Part shown: piece by piece, positions 44,707 to 56,794 of the stretch | Layout of the letters: every line of letters starts with the position of its first letter | Numbering within the stretch: position 1 is the first letter of the stretch | From: Cryptomeria japonica | Lineage: Eukaryota > Streptophyta > Pinopsida > Cupressales > Cupressaceae | DNA length: 64,000 bases | NCBI RefSeq assembly: GCF_030272615.1 | Contig: NC_081408.1 | Span: 303,711,450 to 303,775,449, forward strand | Direction: 5' to 3' | Translations under genes and position numbers: made by a program | The notes under the pieces: model-generated | What the model saw: the letters and a program-made list of their open reading frames with translations, nothing else | Databases searched by the model: none | Told to the model about the DNA's origin: nothing

Positions 44707-46361
44707 ATGCCCATAATTCATACAAGGACATCTTCTAGGGGCAATTTTCAATTCATAGAGCTCCCATCTGTAGCCTCTAGAGAGTGGAGAGGTGGACCTT
44801 CATTGTCACCAGTTAGGGGTGTCGAGGTTGTAAACACTCCATCTCCCAAGTCTCATTATACTCCTCCATTTGAAAGGCTATTGCTATCAAGGGATCCCAC
44901 CAATCATATCAATAGACCATTATTTCACATGGCAAGCAATCAAGTCTTTGTTACCTTCAATGGGGGAAGTCCCCTTATTTTGACTCAATGGAATGACATA
45001 CCAGTGGTTGCATTCAAGAGTATAGCATACTTCACTGGTGAAACAACTACTACACCTATTGAGCACATTCAAGACATTGAAAACATTTGATCCATCTATA
45101 ATATCACTAAGGATGATGTTGTTGTCAGACTCTTAGCCACATCTTTGAAAGGCAAAGGTTTGTAGTGGTATAGAGGGTTGTCGTCTAGCTCCATTCACAA
45201 TTGGGATGAATTGGGGGAGAGGTTGTGCAACCATTTTGAAGAAAAAAGTGATCACTTATCACTTATGGAGCAGTTGACTACAATCAAGAGGGCAACCCAC
45301 AAATTCATGGGAGATTTCAATTTCATATTCCATAAGACATGGAATAGGATTCCTGCTCTAGTGAAGCCATCTCCAAGTCATGCCTTCTTGTACTATCTTA
45401 GAGCTCTCAACAACAATATATTTGTCATGATCCAATCAATGGGTGGAGCCTCTCTACTGGGTGCATATGACATAGCCATAAAAGCAAAAAACCCATTTGA
45501 TTTAGGATGGGAAGATAGCTCCAAGGCCTCCAATGCCTCTCTTCCTAGATGATCCTACTCAACAACCCACCTTGGCTTCTTTCCCCATGGCTCCCACAGG
45601 ACAATCATCCATGCCCTCTACATCCTCCAATGAGATCCATGAGGTCAAGGCTCTATTACAAAAATTTTGGCAATGAATTGGTTGCACTAAAGAGGCAACA
45701 AACTCGGTATAGCAGACCTTATTAGTCACAAGGTCAAAATTATCAACAAAATAGGCCACTCTTTCAAGGGAAAAACCAATGGAGTAATTCCAGGCCTCTG
45801 AATAGTGTGAACCCCACAACCGCAAGCAGCTCAAAGGCAATAGTTACAATGCAAAATAACCTCACCCAAGAGAAAGATTGGTGTCAACCATGTAATCAGC
45901 CACACAACCAAGGTGTATGCCAAAATGGAGGATTTGTCCAAACTTTAGTAGTGGAGGATGATCCGACCACCTCTGGCCAACAATATGACCCAAAAAGTCT
46001 AGTGTTGGACCTTAGGCTCACTTACAAGGGGATTCTACCTTCATCAATTAGTAGGAGGCAACATTCTGTGGTTTGAACCAAACAAATGGTGAGTCCATGT
46101 TGTAGTATACAAGGTCAAAGAAGAGAGACATGGAGGTAGCCTCACCTTCAACATCAACCCAAGCTCCAACACCCAATGTAGCCATCCATGATACAAGCCA
46201 AGGTACCATGCAAGGGAGAAAGAGGCAAGAGGAGGCCCAAGTCATCCAAAGAGAAAAGGCAGACCTTGTTACCTCAAAGGGGCCTCTAAAGTCAGTTGGT
46301 GTTCCTTTCAACATAGTTGATCAAATGAAGAAGGTCAATCTTAATGTTACTATGTGGGAGG
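44707..46361 (+). pseudogene. gag: Gypsy E gag, 5' side of element F
   Basis: The first ATG of the frame is at 44707 (MPIIHTRTSSRGNF). Gag domain: VFVTFNGGSPLILTQWNDIP, a TGA at 45088, LATSLKGKGL-stop-WYRGLS and SIHNWDELGERLCNHFEEKS, FLYYLRALNNNIFVMIQSM, to the TGA at 45550. A CCHC-like finger (WCQPCNQPHNQGVCQNG) lies near 45880-45930. From 46290 VGVPFNIVDQMKKVNLNVTM reaches WE at 46360, where F is inserted, and the protein continues at 63373. Confidence 0.85.
46357..46361. repeat. Target-site duplication of element F, left copy (GGAGG)
   Basis: GGAGG before the LTR is repeated perfectly at 63373-63377. Removing F and one copy restores an uninterrupted E frame across the joint. Confidence 0.95.
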
Positions 46362-47618
46362 TGTCTACCCCAACAATAATTAGTCTCAACCCGAAGTTTG
46401 AACATTCATCTAGTAAAGTTACTATTTTCATGGCTAGTGCTCATTTTATTGTCAACCCAGGGATGTAATACTTGAAATGGGTCTGCACTATATATGGACT
46501 AAGTTCCTTCAGTCACTATTCTGCATTACTGCAACAACTAACATTATGCAAAAAGGGAAGGCAAGAACAAAAATTATGGAAAGGCTACAGGAAAAACTTC
46601 TGCATAATATTCATAAAAGCAATGCTGGAAAGATCTAATATGGATAACATAAATTACTCTGTTCTAGCTTGGCTATAGGAACAGTTAGTGAATCTATTTC
46701 TAGTGGCTACAGGAATAGTTGAAACAATAACTTCTACTGCGACTAAAGAAAGAAAAATAATTTTAACAAACACACAGACAATCACTCACCAAGTGGGGCC
46801 CCTTGGATGAGTGATATAAAGCTTTCAGAAAATTACTTTTAACAGATCAGAACAACATAATTTTATTCATTGCTTCCCAAAAGTGATTACATATTTTGAA
46901 AAGAAAACTCAAGAATGCTTATCAAATATCCTCTACTCTATTCTTTTCTATTCTATCTAACCTCTGAGAAAAAGAGCTTATTATTAAAGAGAAGATCAAC
47001 TACAATAGACAACACAAATCACGCCCAAAAGAAGGAAGCAGATGATTGACCGATAAATAAGATAACTAGAGCTTGGCTGCAGGAAACATGAATCTAAATC
47101 GAACCACAGTCTTTGCATGTCGTGGCGGTGTTTGTAAATTCAATGCCCACTAAAGTTAAACTTTGGTAGTGTCACTTGACTGCTCTGCCTATGCCGTACC
47201 TTGCGCTTTCTCAACTCCTCTTCAGTTTGATCTTCAGTTATCTCTTACGCAATCTTTCCTTCATCAAGCGCGAAAGGAGAATATCCATCGCGACATCATT
47301 TATTACGTGCACTGCAACAAAAAAAACATGCAAGGACATACATACACATTTTATTTAATTAACACATCTATTAATTCACATATGATATTACCCTAAATAA
47401 TTTGCATGGCAACAGGAACAAATCACATGGCTGCAGAAATAAATTGCATGGCTACAGGAATAGACCGACAAAGTTAAAACATGATTTCATAAGTTTAGGT
47501 TTAACACATGGAATACATATAGTCAATTTACAATACATCACTACTACTATGCAAACCAAACGATGTCAAAAACTTAAGAGTTCTGATGATAAAAACATGA
47601 CAAAGTCTCAACTTATCA
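46362..47618 (-). repeat. 3' LTR of element F
   Basis: The 1257-bp LTR reads TGATAAGTTGAGAC...TTGGGGTAGACA on the minus strand. A TATA-like TATATAGTGC (plus-strand 46483-46492) lies about 120 bp from its end. Compared with the 5' LTR it lacks an 18-bp piece near its end and differs at many single positions. Confidence 0.92.
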
Positions 47619-47632
47619 TGCCCCCCAACTTT
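47619..47632 (-). other. Polypurine tract of element F
   Basis: On the minus strand AAAGTTGGGGGGCA abuts the 3' LTR start. Confidence 0.8.
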
Positions 47633-47793
47633 AAGAGCTTGTTGATCCTACAACAAAAGAAAAATTTCTGACTCTTGCAGTAACTCTCAAATCACCAATG
47701 GTGCCCTGACTTGTCCCCCCTGAAGCCAAGTTCCAATAAAATCCCTTCATTTTTTTAAGCCTGGACCATTTGGCTGACTCTTCTGTGACTGCA

Positions 47794-50075
47794 TCATAGT
47801 TTTGTTCTATAGGCTAACATTCCAAAAGTGGCCACATGAGGATTGGGGGCTGAAAGATCAATGGTAGCCAGTTGTTGGATTTCTCCCTGCCTAACTGTAT
47901 ATATCTGGGGGCTCTTTGCATAGCTGCCTGAAAATCCTGTAGTGAATAAGGTTCTCCTTGCTTTAACTATTTTAGTAAATTGTTCCAGCACTGAGTTAAC
48001 CCTTCTATTGTAGTTGTCCTATCAGTCTGAACCAAATGCTCATATGCCTGATAGATTTCTTCTCTCATTGGAAGCACTAATTTTCTAACATCATCTCTTA
48101 CCAGTTGTTTCTTCCACTCATAATAAAGAAATCTTGGTGCTTTTGATTCTCTCCTTAATGGCAATGGATAGTCAAACTCTAATTTCTCATATGCCTTGGA
48201 TTGCGGCCCCACGTTGATCTCATTTTGGATCCATGACATTAAAGCTTTGATATGGATATCCCCAATATACAATAAAGGGTTCCACTCACTATTTAAGGGT
48301 ACAACATAGTTATGTAAATACAATTCACATGGAAAATTCTTCATAGCTGGTGGAGAGGTTTGGTAAGCATAAAATAATTCTTCAGATGTTTCTAAGGAGG
48401 GGCTAAGGTCCCTAATAATGTGGTTCAGCTTGAAGTTCAAATACCTCTCCTTCAAGTGCATTGCATAAACCCTTGGAGGTAACCTACACTGCATCAACTC
48501 GGGAACCATACTAGTAATTATTTCCACCTTAGCCTCTAATTCCTCAATTCTATTATCCCTCTTTTCAATTTCTTTCTATTGTTTATCAATAATCCCTTGC
48601 AACCTAGCCCTCTCTATTTCTCATTGTCTATAAAATGTTAAAGCAAAAGATAAACTGCTTAGGGATGAAGGAGGTCTAATAGGTGCTACCTTAGGCCATG
48701 GGATTTCCTCAATAAACTCCTCAATATGTGTTGGCATCTCTCCAACATTTTCCTCAAGCTATTGTAGAATGTCTCCAATAGTCTCCTTAGTCTGCTGTGA
48801 AATATCTTCAATAATCTATTGAAACTACTCAAGAATCTCCCCAACAATTTCTTCAGACTGCCGAGAAATATTTCCAACAATTTCTTCAAGTTGTTGTGCC
48901 ACAAAAACAAGATTTGTGAGTCTATCATCATCAACTTTTACTTGTATTTCATCATCCATGGGGCTTTCTTTTTCTTGAATTTCAATATTTGCAGGGCTTC
49001 CTTCTGAAGTTTCCACCGTAATAACCTCTGTCAGATTACCTACAGGATGAGCCTTCGGTGTCTTACTACGTGTTCTTCTCACATAAACCTTTGGAATGGC
49101 TACAAGAGTTTCTTCAATTGCTACAGGAGTTTTTCTTTTTGTCCTATGCCTCTTGGCTGCAAGAGGAATCTGAGTTACCTGTGGTTGGCCATGGGTTCTT
49201 CATCTGATTCATCCCTTTCCAACTCCTTCCTTTTTCTTCTAGGAATTGGTAAATCTCTTTGAAGAGAAGTAGAGGGTTGTTCCACATTTTCTTCAGCCAT
49301 CTCTTCCTCCACAATAACCACAACTCCTTTAGCAACAAGTAAATCCTCGTCTACAGCAACTATGGGGGAAGAGGGTTCTGCAACATTTTCTTCTTCAACT
49401 GGTGAATTCTCTACAAAAGGGACATCTTCAACCCTAAACTGCAGTATATCCTCAAATACTCCCCATTCTATTTGTGAAATGTCTCTTAGGGACCGTTGTA
49501 AAGCAAATTAACCAATCCATGATGGCTAACGAAGTGATTTCCATTTTTTCATGTCTCCTTAGTGCCTATAGAAATGAGGTGGTATAGAAAATTAGGGACA
49601 TTCACTCTCCGACCACATCGTAAATGACTAAGTAATTTAAAATATGGTGAATGCATATTTGAATATTGCCCCTCACATGTAATGTACTTCATAACATACA
49701 AAGCTACCTGAGGCCACTCTACTAGCAGGGAAACCTTTCTAGTTCCTTGTTTGTCCACCATTAGGGGTCATCCATTGGAATTGTGAACTTTGCCCTGGTG
49801 CTTCTTGCATCTTTTGATTTTGGAAATAGTTCTCCTTCCTACGGCAACCCCATTACTTCTGCCATTCGCTTCTCCATAGCAATAACCCTCAAGCCTTTAA
49901 CTGTAGCTTCTCCTTCATTAAAGGAATGCATAAATCTTGTAATAATTTCTTTGTTATAATCTTTGATTTTCAAGAAGTAATCCAACCAACTGTGGTGTCT
50001 AAAATAATGCTCACAAAGAGCATCCTACAACACCTCGTGAATTGTTGGCTCATGGCAAATTGGATCACCACGCAT
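47794..50075 (-). pseudogene. Accessory ORF of element F, coiled-coil rich, function unknown
   Basis: From an ATG at 50075 the minus-strand frame reads MRGDPICHEPTIHEVL, DYFLKIKDYNKEIITRFMHS, VKGLRVIAMEKRMAEVMGLP and then (49761-49549) VEWPQVALYVMKYITCEGQY and HLRCGRRVNVPNFLYHL. A basic segment and five or so repeats of about 15 residues (QQLEEIVGNISRQSEEIV, QQTKETIGDIL) at 48930-48690 form a coiled coil, followed by RIEELEAKVE. The C-terminal half (48527-47967) is open for 186 codons (YAMHLKERYLNFKLNHII; PLNSEWNPLLYIGDIHIKA) and ends at 47794. It occupies the place of the Athila env-like ORF, but I see no signal peptide or membrane segment. It may belong to the plant-transposon protein families annotated without known function. 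Confidence 0.6.
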
Positions 50076-50547
50076 CGCTTACTCTTCTATTTTTTACTCT
50101 GGAGTTGAGAAACAGAAGACCAGAATATCTAACAGACTTACTAAATTGAAATTTCCATACATATCTCAATTCTGGAGGCAAAATTTATTATTCCCTTGCG
50201 TGAAATAATAACATGATAAACAATAATGTCAAGAAATCAATTTGAAGTACCAAAAAGGATGAATAATCAATAACTTTGGAAATCGAACCATAAAGCATGC
50301 CCCAACTTAACCTAGCACGTGTCCACACAAGCTGACAAGATTTCGGGGAGTGGAGCAGATTGAAAGGGGGTAAATCATAATGAACAATAAATGCATAATT
50401 AAAACAAAACACAATATATGCATACCTGTAGTCATACAAAAAATGATGGTGAAATGAAGTGAAATGATAGTTAAGAATGTGGGATGGAATGATGTGGATG
50501 GAATTTTATTTATAGAGAAGAATATTACCATAAGATATGGAAATATT
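50076..50547. other. Gap between integrase and accessory ORF of F
   Basis: AT-rich, with no conserved frame on either strand. Short frames at 50188-50531 minus lack any domain. It might hold a splice acceptor or internal promoter for the accessory ORF; none is evident. Confidence 0.5.
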
Positions 50548-51019
50548 TTATTGTGAAGCGGTAAACATGTTCACTGTAGAGCCTGCAATAACTTTATCTT
50601 TATTACTTTGCTCATCTGCAATAGGAAACTGATGAGTTGCTGTGGGATCATTGTCAGTTGCTAAAGGAACCTTGTTAGTTGTTGCAGGATCCTTTGCTTC
50701 ACTAGGTTGGGCAAATTGCTGCAGGAACTCCTCTTTAATGGCTGACTTATGATATAGACACAGTTGGTGACCATTTACCAGGAGTTTAAATCGAACATGA
50801 TCAATTGTGGATAAATGAACAACTCCATTCTGGAAAACTTCTTCTATCTCATACAGACCTAACCACCTGGTTTGAAGTTTTCCCATAGCATCTTTATATC
50901 TCAAATCATACAGTAGTGCCCAGTCACTAGCTTTGAATTTCTTTTCCTTGTTATATTTATCATGCCATTTTGCTCTTTTATTTTGAATCAGTTTTGTCTA
51001 TTAAACAACTTTTTTCCTC
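50548..51019 (-). pseudogene. Element F integrase, C-terminal part
   Basis: On the minus strand the frame KWHDKYNKEKKFKASDWALL, YDLRYKDAMGKLQTRWLGLY, EIEEVFQNGVVHLSTIDHVR and FKLLVNGHQLCLYHK is the GPY-like DNA-binding tail of Gypsy integrases, followed by a polar tail ending at 50548. It continues the integrase that is cut at 56795 by element G. Stops lie just inside the joint near 51000. Confidence 0.88.
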
Positions 51020-51024
51020 CATTC
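51020..51024. repeat. Target-site duplication of element G, left copy (CATTC)
   Basis: CATTC precedes the left LTR of G and is repeated perfectly at 56790-56794. Confidence 0.93.
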
Positions 51025-51914
51025 TGATAGTTCTAATACTTAATGTTAAGTACAGATGCCAAGCTAATAAGATGAGAGGGGGGGGTGGTGAATCATACAA
51101 CCTTAATCTTCCATAAAAACAACAGATTCAACCTCGGTAACATATACTTTAGTAATATAACCAAAACTGCTAAACATGCAAACTCAAAAGCATATAAACA
51201 TCATAACACTCATAACACTAGATTTAACGTGGAAACCCAAATAGGGAAAAACCACTATGGGATTTCGGACCCACTAAGAAATATACTCTTCTAGAGTATG
51301 CTCAGTTAAAAGAAAATCCTGTTAAAGATTACAAACACATTGCTAAATGTGACCCAGTTAAGGGATTTCCCTCAGATCTATTAGGATCTTCACCTTATTA
51401 GAAGTGACCTTGTTAAAGGATTTCAAACACTCAATTAGAATGTCACCTTGCTAGAGGGTTTTACAAATAAGACTATTAAGTCCACTTGGTTAAGAGATTT
51501 TCTGTCACTTCACAAAATAACAGTAATAAAAATCTATCTACAACTTCACATCTAAAATGCTAAAGCATATTCTTATTTGCTCAATACAATAGGACTTATC
51601 TTGTCCATCTGCTGGGCTCTATACTCTATTATTCAAACAGGTCTTCAAGCTTCTATGCTTGGTAAACACTATGTAGCATCCCTGTGCATACACTTTCCTG
51701 CATACATTGTTTATCAATAGTTCCTTATTTATAAACAATTCGCCAACCACTTAATCTCCTTGATCACATTTCCCATGATCAATCATAACCATCAAATCTT
51801 CAATCTTGACTAAGTTCAATGTATCCTTTGATCTAAAAATGTTTTACCCTGCATTGGAACTTGCATACATTTCTTGGAACTTGTGCTAGGGTATTGTGGT
51901 TCAATCTGAGCTAT
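51025..51914 (-). repeat. 3' LTR of element G, truncated
   Basis: Matches 54477-55370 with few differences, including the start TGATAGTTCTAATAC, the G-run and the GTGGAAACCCAAATAGGG block. The match ends abruptly near 51914 at GCTATAGATC, where integrase-side coding sequence follows. Confidence 0.88.
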
Positions 51915-52292
51915 AGATCAATCTCTTTTGTCATAATATTTATCCAATCTTCACTGTTAAATGCCTCTTTCACTATCCTCGGTTCAAATTCAGATATCAA
52001 ACATGTGTTCTGTCTCAGTTTGTTCCTTGTCATCACTGGATCATCCTTATCTCCTATAATCTGACTTGATGCATGATGTCTTCTGACATACTTGGCTAAT
52101 ACAGGCTCGATAGGCTCTATAGGCTCTATTAGATGATTTGATCAGACATTTAAATGCTTTACTTCTAGAAGAATAACCTAGAAATGTTCCTTCTTCACTT
52201 TTCTGATCAAACTTTCCATTTCTATCATCTTTGTGAACATAGCATCTACTTCCAAAGATTTTAAAATAACTTACATTAGGTTTCTTGTCATA
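51915..52292 (-). pseudogene. Element G integrase C-terminal region and linker, degraded
   Basis: On the minus strand, upstream of the deletion, the pieces NVSYFKIFGSRCYVHKDDRN, GKFDQKSEEGTFLGYSSRSK and AFKC are the usual end of Copia integrase. A decayed hydrophilic linker follows to 51915. RT should follow but is deleted. GGCTCTATAGGCTCTATTAG near 52110-52130 is a short tandem repeat. Confidence 0.75.
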
Positions 52293-53399
52293 CTAGATTT
52301 CATATGGTGTCTTCAAAGTTCCTTTCTTCAGTTGTACTCGGTTCAGGGTGTAAACTGTTGTGCTTATTGCTTCTCTCCAAAATGTTTGTGGCACTTTCTT
52401 TTCAATCATCAAGGTTCTGGCACAATCCACAATAGATCTGTTTCTTCTCTTAGCTATTCCATTTCGTTGTGGAGTTCTCAGTGTAGAGACTTGTCTTTTT
52501 ATACCATGATCATTGCAGAATAAGTTGAACTCATCAAATGTGAACTCTCCTCCTCTATCTGATCTAAGAAATTTTAGTTGTCTTCCTGTTTCATTTTCAA
52601 CTCTTGCCTTGTACCATTTAAACATTTGAAAAGCTTCTAATTTTTCTTTTAAATACATAACTGACATCATCCTTGAATAATCATCCACAAATATTATGAA
52701 ATATTTATCACCATAATAACTTTGAACTTTCATAGGACCACAAAGATCAGTGTGCACAAGATCTAAAATTCCCTTAGAAGTGTAGGACTTACTTGTAAAG
52801 CTTGATCTTGTCATTTTACCCATCTGGCATCCTCGACACATAGCATTCTCAGGTTTTTCAAGACTTGGTAGACCTCTTACTCGGTGCTTCTTGCTTATTT
52901 TGATCAGATTATCAAAATTTACATGACAAAACCTTTTATGCCATAACCAGGTATCATCTGTCTTTGCATACAGACACTTATTTCGAGTTGAGTCAAGATG
53001 AAATGTGTTACCTTTTGTTTGTGTCCCGGTAGTAGCTAACTTTCCATGCTTGTCATGAACTTTGACAATTCCTTTCTGAAATTCTATTCGGTAACCTATA
53101 TTGTTTAGCTGTGCTACACTAAACAAATTGTATTTCAATCCTTCAATCCAATAAACATCATTACATTTAGAATTGTCAAGAAGTGTTATAGATCCTTTAC
53201 CTTTTACCAGACATGGTGCATCATTACCAAATCTTACATAGCCTCCATCATAATCTTCTAACATAACAAACTTGTGTTTATCACCTGTCATGTGATGTGA
53301 GCATCCACTATCTATGATCCAAGAATTATTAGTATTTATGTGAGATATTAGGGATTTTTCTTCATACCTTTCTTCATCTGATCCATCTTTGATAGCCAC
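52293..53399 (-). pseudogene. Element G protease and integrase
   Basis: One minus-strand frame of 368 codons runs from the protease (NNSWIIDSGCSHHMTGDKHK, catalytic DSG intact; NDVYWIEGLKYNLFSVAQLN) through GAG-pre-integrase (WLWHKRFCHVNFDNLIKI, AMCRGCQMGKM) to the rve core: LVHTDLCGPMKV, FLRSDRGGEFTFDEF and QRNGIAKRRNRSIVDCARTL. The third catalytic residue, normally Glu in V-x-E-R, is Lys. Otherwise this is the best kept protease-integrase segment in the window. It ends at a TAG in PYEI-stop-YDKKPN. Confidence 0.92.
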
Positions 53400-54411
53400 A
53401 TAAACTACTTCCTCTGTATTAGTTTCATCTGATTATTCATCATTGGATTCCTCATCAGCTATTAAGCATGACTTTCTATCTCTTCTTCTGAAGTTTCGGT
53501 GTCCTCTGTAATGATTATCTTTCTGTCTGTCATCTCGGTAATCTCTTTTTTTAGTAGAATCTTTGTTAGGACATTTAGAAGCCATATGTCCTATCTTATC
53601 ACAATTGAAACATTTCAAAGGTTGTTTTCCTTTATACTTACTTTTGCCTCTCGGTAACCTTCTGGCTAATAGTGCTTCAAATTATTCTTGCTTTTTTTAT
53701 TTCCTCATACAATTTGTGTACTTCCTCCATGTTCTTGTGAAATATTTCACTTGCTCCATTGTGATCCCCTTTAGTGTACTTACTCATTCTATCATTGTAA
53801 TCATCAGATTCACTATTATCAAAATTACTCAACTCAAATGCATGTAGCTTACCAATAGTAGCATCTAAAGAAACTAGCATATTGGGTACAGACCTCAATT
53901 CATTGATTGCAAAGACTCAGATTGCATAAGTTGGTAGAAGGGTTCTTAACAACTTACTTGTTATATCCTTTTCTTCAATAGTTCCACCTGCTCCTTTGAT
54001 TTGATTGACAATCTCCTTTAGTCTTGTACTATACTAGGTTATGTTCTCACCTTCATTCATCCTCATAGATTCAAGTTTTCCTCTTCAACTATGCACTTTT
54101 TCTCTTTGAACATGTTCGTCTCCACCATACACAAATATGAGCTTGTCCCACATTGCCTTTGCATCATTGCAGCCTTCTAGATCATTAAACTTTGAGTCGG
54201 TCAATGTAGATATTATTTCAATCATTGCTTGGATATGTTCTTGCTTTGCCTTTATCTCTTCCATTGTCAATGGATAGGTGCTCGGTGTAATGAAATCATT
54301 CTCCAGATAATATACAACATATTCTCCAACTCCTTATAGGTGCAGCTTCATCCTTTTCTGCCATGTAGAGAAACTTGACTTGTTTAGCTTTGGTGCATCC
54401 CTCTTATACAT
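53400..54411 (-). pseudogene. gag: Element G gag
   Basis: The ATG at 54411 (minus) begins MYKRDAPKLNKSSFSTWQKR, with an early TAG, then TMEEIKAKQEHIQAMIEIIS, AKAMWDKLIFVYGGDEHVQR (54270-54085), a decayed stretch, FDNSESDDYNDRMSKYTKGD (53898-53677) and an intact CX2CX4HX4C knuckle in MKCFNCDKIGHMASKCPNKD at 53618-53559. Basic and acidic tails lead into the protease. There are several stops and at least one frameshift. Confidence 0.85.
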
Positions 54412-54462
54412 CTTTGGATCTTTGCCTCAAGTACCTTTGAACTTTTACTTCCAGAGTCCAAA

Positions 54463-54474
54463 GCTCTGATACCA
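54463..54474 (-). other. Primer-binding site of element G (initiator Met tRNA)
   Basis: Minus-strand TGGTATCAGAGC, two bases inside the 5' LTR border at 54477. Confidence 0.92.
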
Positions 54475-54476
54475 AT

Positions 54477-55963
54477 TGATAGTTCTAATACTTAATGTTA
54501 AGTACAGATGCCAAGCTAATAAGATGAGAGGGGGGGTGAATCATACAAACTTAATCTTCCATAAAAACATCATATTCAACCTTAATAACATATACTTTAG
54601 TAATATAACCCAAAATTTTTAATCATGCAAACTCAAAAGCATATAAACATCATAACACTCATAACACCAGATTTAACGTGGAAACCCAAATAGGGAAAAA
54701 CCACTATGGGATTTTGGACCCACTAAGAAATATACTCTTGTAGAGTATGCTCAAGTAAAAGCAAATCCTATTAAAGATTACAAACACATTGCTAGATGTG
54801 ACCTGGTTAAAGGATTTCCCTCAAATCTATTAGGATCTTCACCTTGTTAGAAGTGACCTTGTTAAAGGATTTCAAACACTCAATCAGAATGTCACCTTGC
54901 TAGAGGATTTTACAAATAAGACTATTAAGTCCACTCAGTTAAGAGATTTTATGTCACTTCACAAAATAATAGTAATAAAAATCTATCTACAACTTCACAT
55001 CTAAAATGCTAAAGCAGATTCTTATTTTCTCAATACAATAGGACTTATCTTGTCCATCTTTTGGGCTCTATACTTTGTTATTCAAATAGGTCTTCAAGCT
55101 TCTGTGCTTGATAATCACTATGTAGCATCCCTGTGCATACACTTGCCCACATACATTGTTTATCAACAGTTCCTTATTTATAAACAATTCGCCAATCGCT
55201 TAATCTCCTTGATCACATTTTCGATGATCAATCATAGCCATCAAATCTTCAATCTTGACTAAGTTCAATATATCCTTCGATCTAAAAATGTTTTACCTCG
55301 CCTTGGAACTTGCATACATTTGTTGGAACTTGTGCTAGGGTATTGCGGTTCAATTTGAGCTGTAGATCTTCCTCTCGGTTTTGCTTTACCATAGATTCTT
55401 TAACAAACTTCATGCATGACATACCAATCATTTAATCAGTTCCAGCTCATTAGCTTCCTTCATTAAATAATGCTTTTATTCATTCAATGCATTCTGTTAC
55501 TACTCAGTTACAACTCGGTAAATACTAAACTTCACTTGGTAGACATTCTGCCTTCATTAATCGATAGCGATAACCTTAGGGTTTACCGACTAGGTTCCTC
55601 AGTATTTACCGACTAGGTTCTTTGCTCGGTAACATAGTATAGTATTAACCTTACAATCAATAACATATTTAGGATATCAAAACAATCTAAACATCATGAT
55701 CTCATCATTGTCTAACTCGGTAATAGTTGCCCATTGAATAACTTATTCTTCCCCTTATTCATCACATTCTTTCTGTTTCTTTTACCGACATCTTTATACT
55801 CATCAAATCATACTTCTTAAGATATGGCAACATCATACTGAATTAGAAAATCAATTTCTTGACATCAATGACAAAATAATAATATTAAGACAGTAAACAT
55901 CCTTGATCAGTTATATCCATAATCATCAACAATCTTCTCAATATCCTTATTGAAATGCCAACA
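54477..55963 (-). repeat. 5' LTR of element G
   Basis: The 1487-bp LTR reads TGTTGGCATTTC...GAACTATCA on the minus strand. Its outer end at 55963 is not the element border: it is followed by a polypurine-like AAGGGGAGAT and a second TGTTGGCATT that abuts the TSD. Confidence 0.88.
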
Positions 55964-55982
55964 ATCTCCCCTTATCTGTTAT

Positions 55983-56774
55983 TGTATATGGTGAAAAGTG
56001 GAATAACAATAATGTAAGACTAAATAAATTCAACCACAAAACCCTAGCCTAACAACAACAAAGATCCACCATAACATATGAAAATTACCTAAGACAATGC
56101 AAATCAAATGAAATCACAAAGATTATACCATCACATGTCCAATAGGGTTTGGATCTCCATTCTTCCTATGTCCATTGATCTTTCTTGATATATTTGCTCT
56201 CAGATTTTATATGTGCACAAGAGCTCAACAAAGAACGGAAATGTGGTTGCAAGTAGGATCGCATATGAAAGTGCAAAAGCGTAGTGTAGTCGAGTCGTAA
56301 GTGGGGGTTGAATGCATAGTGAGGGTTTGATAATGAAGGAAGCATCTCCTTATATAGAAGACACCATAAGAAATGGAGGGATAAGATTGAGAGGTGTAAA
56401 AGAGGTCGGCTACGATTAGAGGGTAGGTAGAGAAAATAATAAAATAATGAAAGGGGTAGGTAGTGTATGAATTAGGAGATGAATGACATGTGTCATGGGT
56501 AGAAAAGGTTAATGAATTAATTAAATAAATAAAGATTTATTTAATTAATAGAAGAAGTGGGATCAATTAAATAAATAAGATATTTATTTAATTTAGGAAA
56601 AGGATAATTTAAATAAATAAATGTATTTATTTAAATGAGAAATAAGGCTAGAAGAAGATACATGAATTAATTAAATAAAAAAATATTTATTTAATTAATA
56701 GAAGAATTAGGCTAAAATAATTAAATGAATAAAGATATTTATTTAATTAGACATGACAATTTTAGGTGTCTACA
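55983..56774 (-). mobile_element. Solo LTR H (TSD GTTAT)
   Basis: A 792-bp block reads TGTAGACACC...ACCATATACA on the minus strand and is flanked by GTTAT at 55978-55982 and 56775-56779. It has a TATA box (minus TATATAAG, plus 56349-56356) and AT-rich palindromic U3 (TTAATTAAATAAATATT). There is no coding region. It is the innermost insertion of the stack, sitting between the element border and the 5' LTR of G. Confidence 0.88.
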
Positions 56775-56794
56775 GTTATAATGCCAACACATTC

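Larger units (their letters stand above)
51025..56789 (-). mobile_element. Ty1/Copia element G, minus strand, large 3' deletion
   Basis: On the minus strand: 29 extra bases, 5' LTR (54477-55963), initiator-Met primer site, gag, protease, integrase up to about 51915, then directly the last 890 bp of the 3' LTR (51025-51914). RT, RNase H, polypurine tract and the first 600 bp of the 3' LTR are missing. Both borders carry the CATTC TSD, so the deletion happened within the inserted copy or its template. Solo LTR H lies at its 5' side. Confidence 0.9.

Noticed and set aside
47163-47396. Paired ORFs repeated at 62917-63150
   Set aside because: They are the same position of the two F LTRs; no start context or domain.
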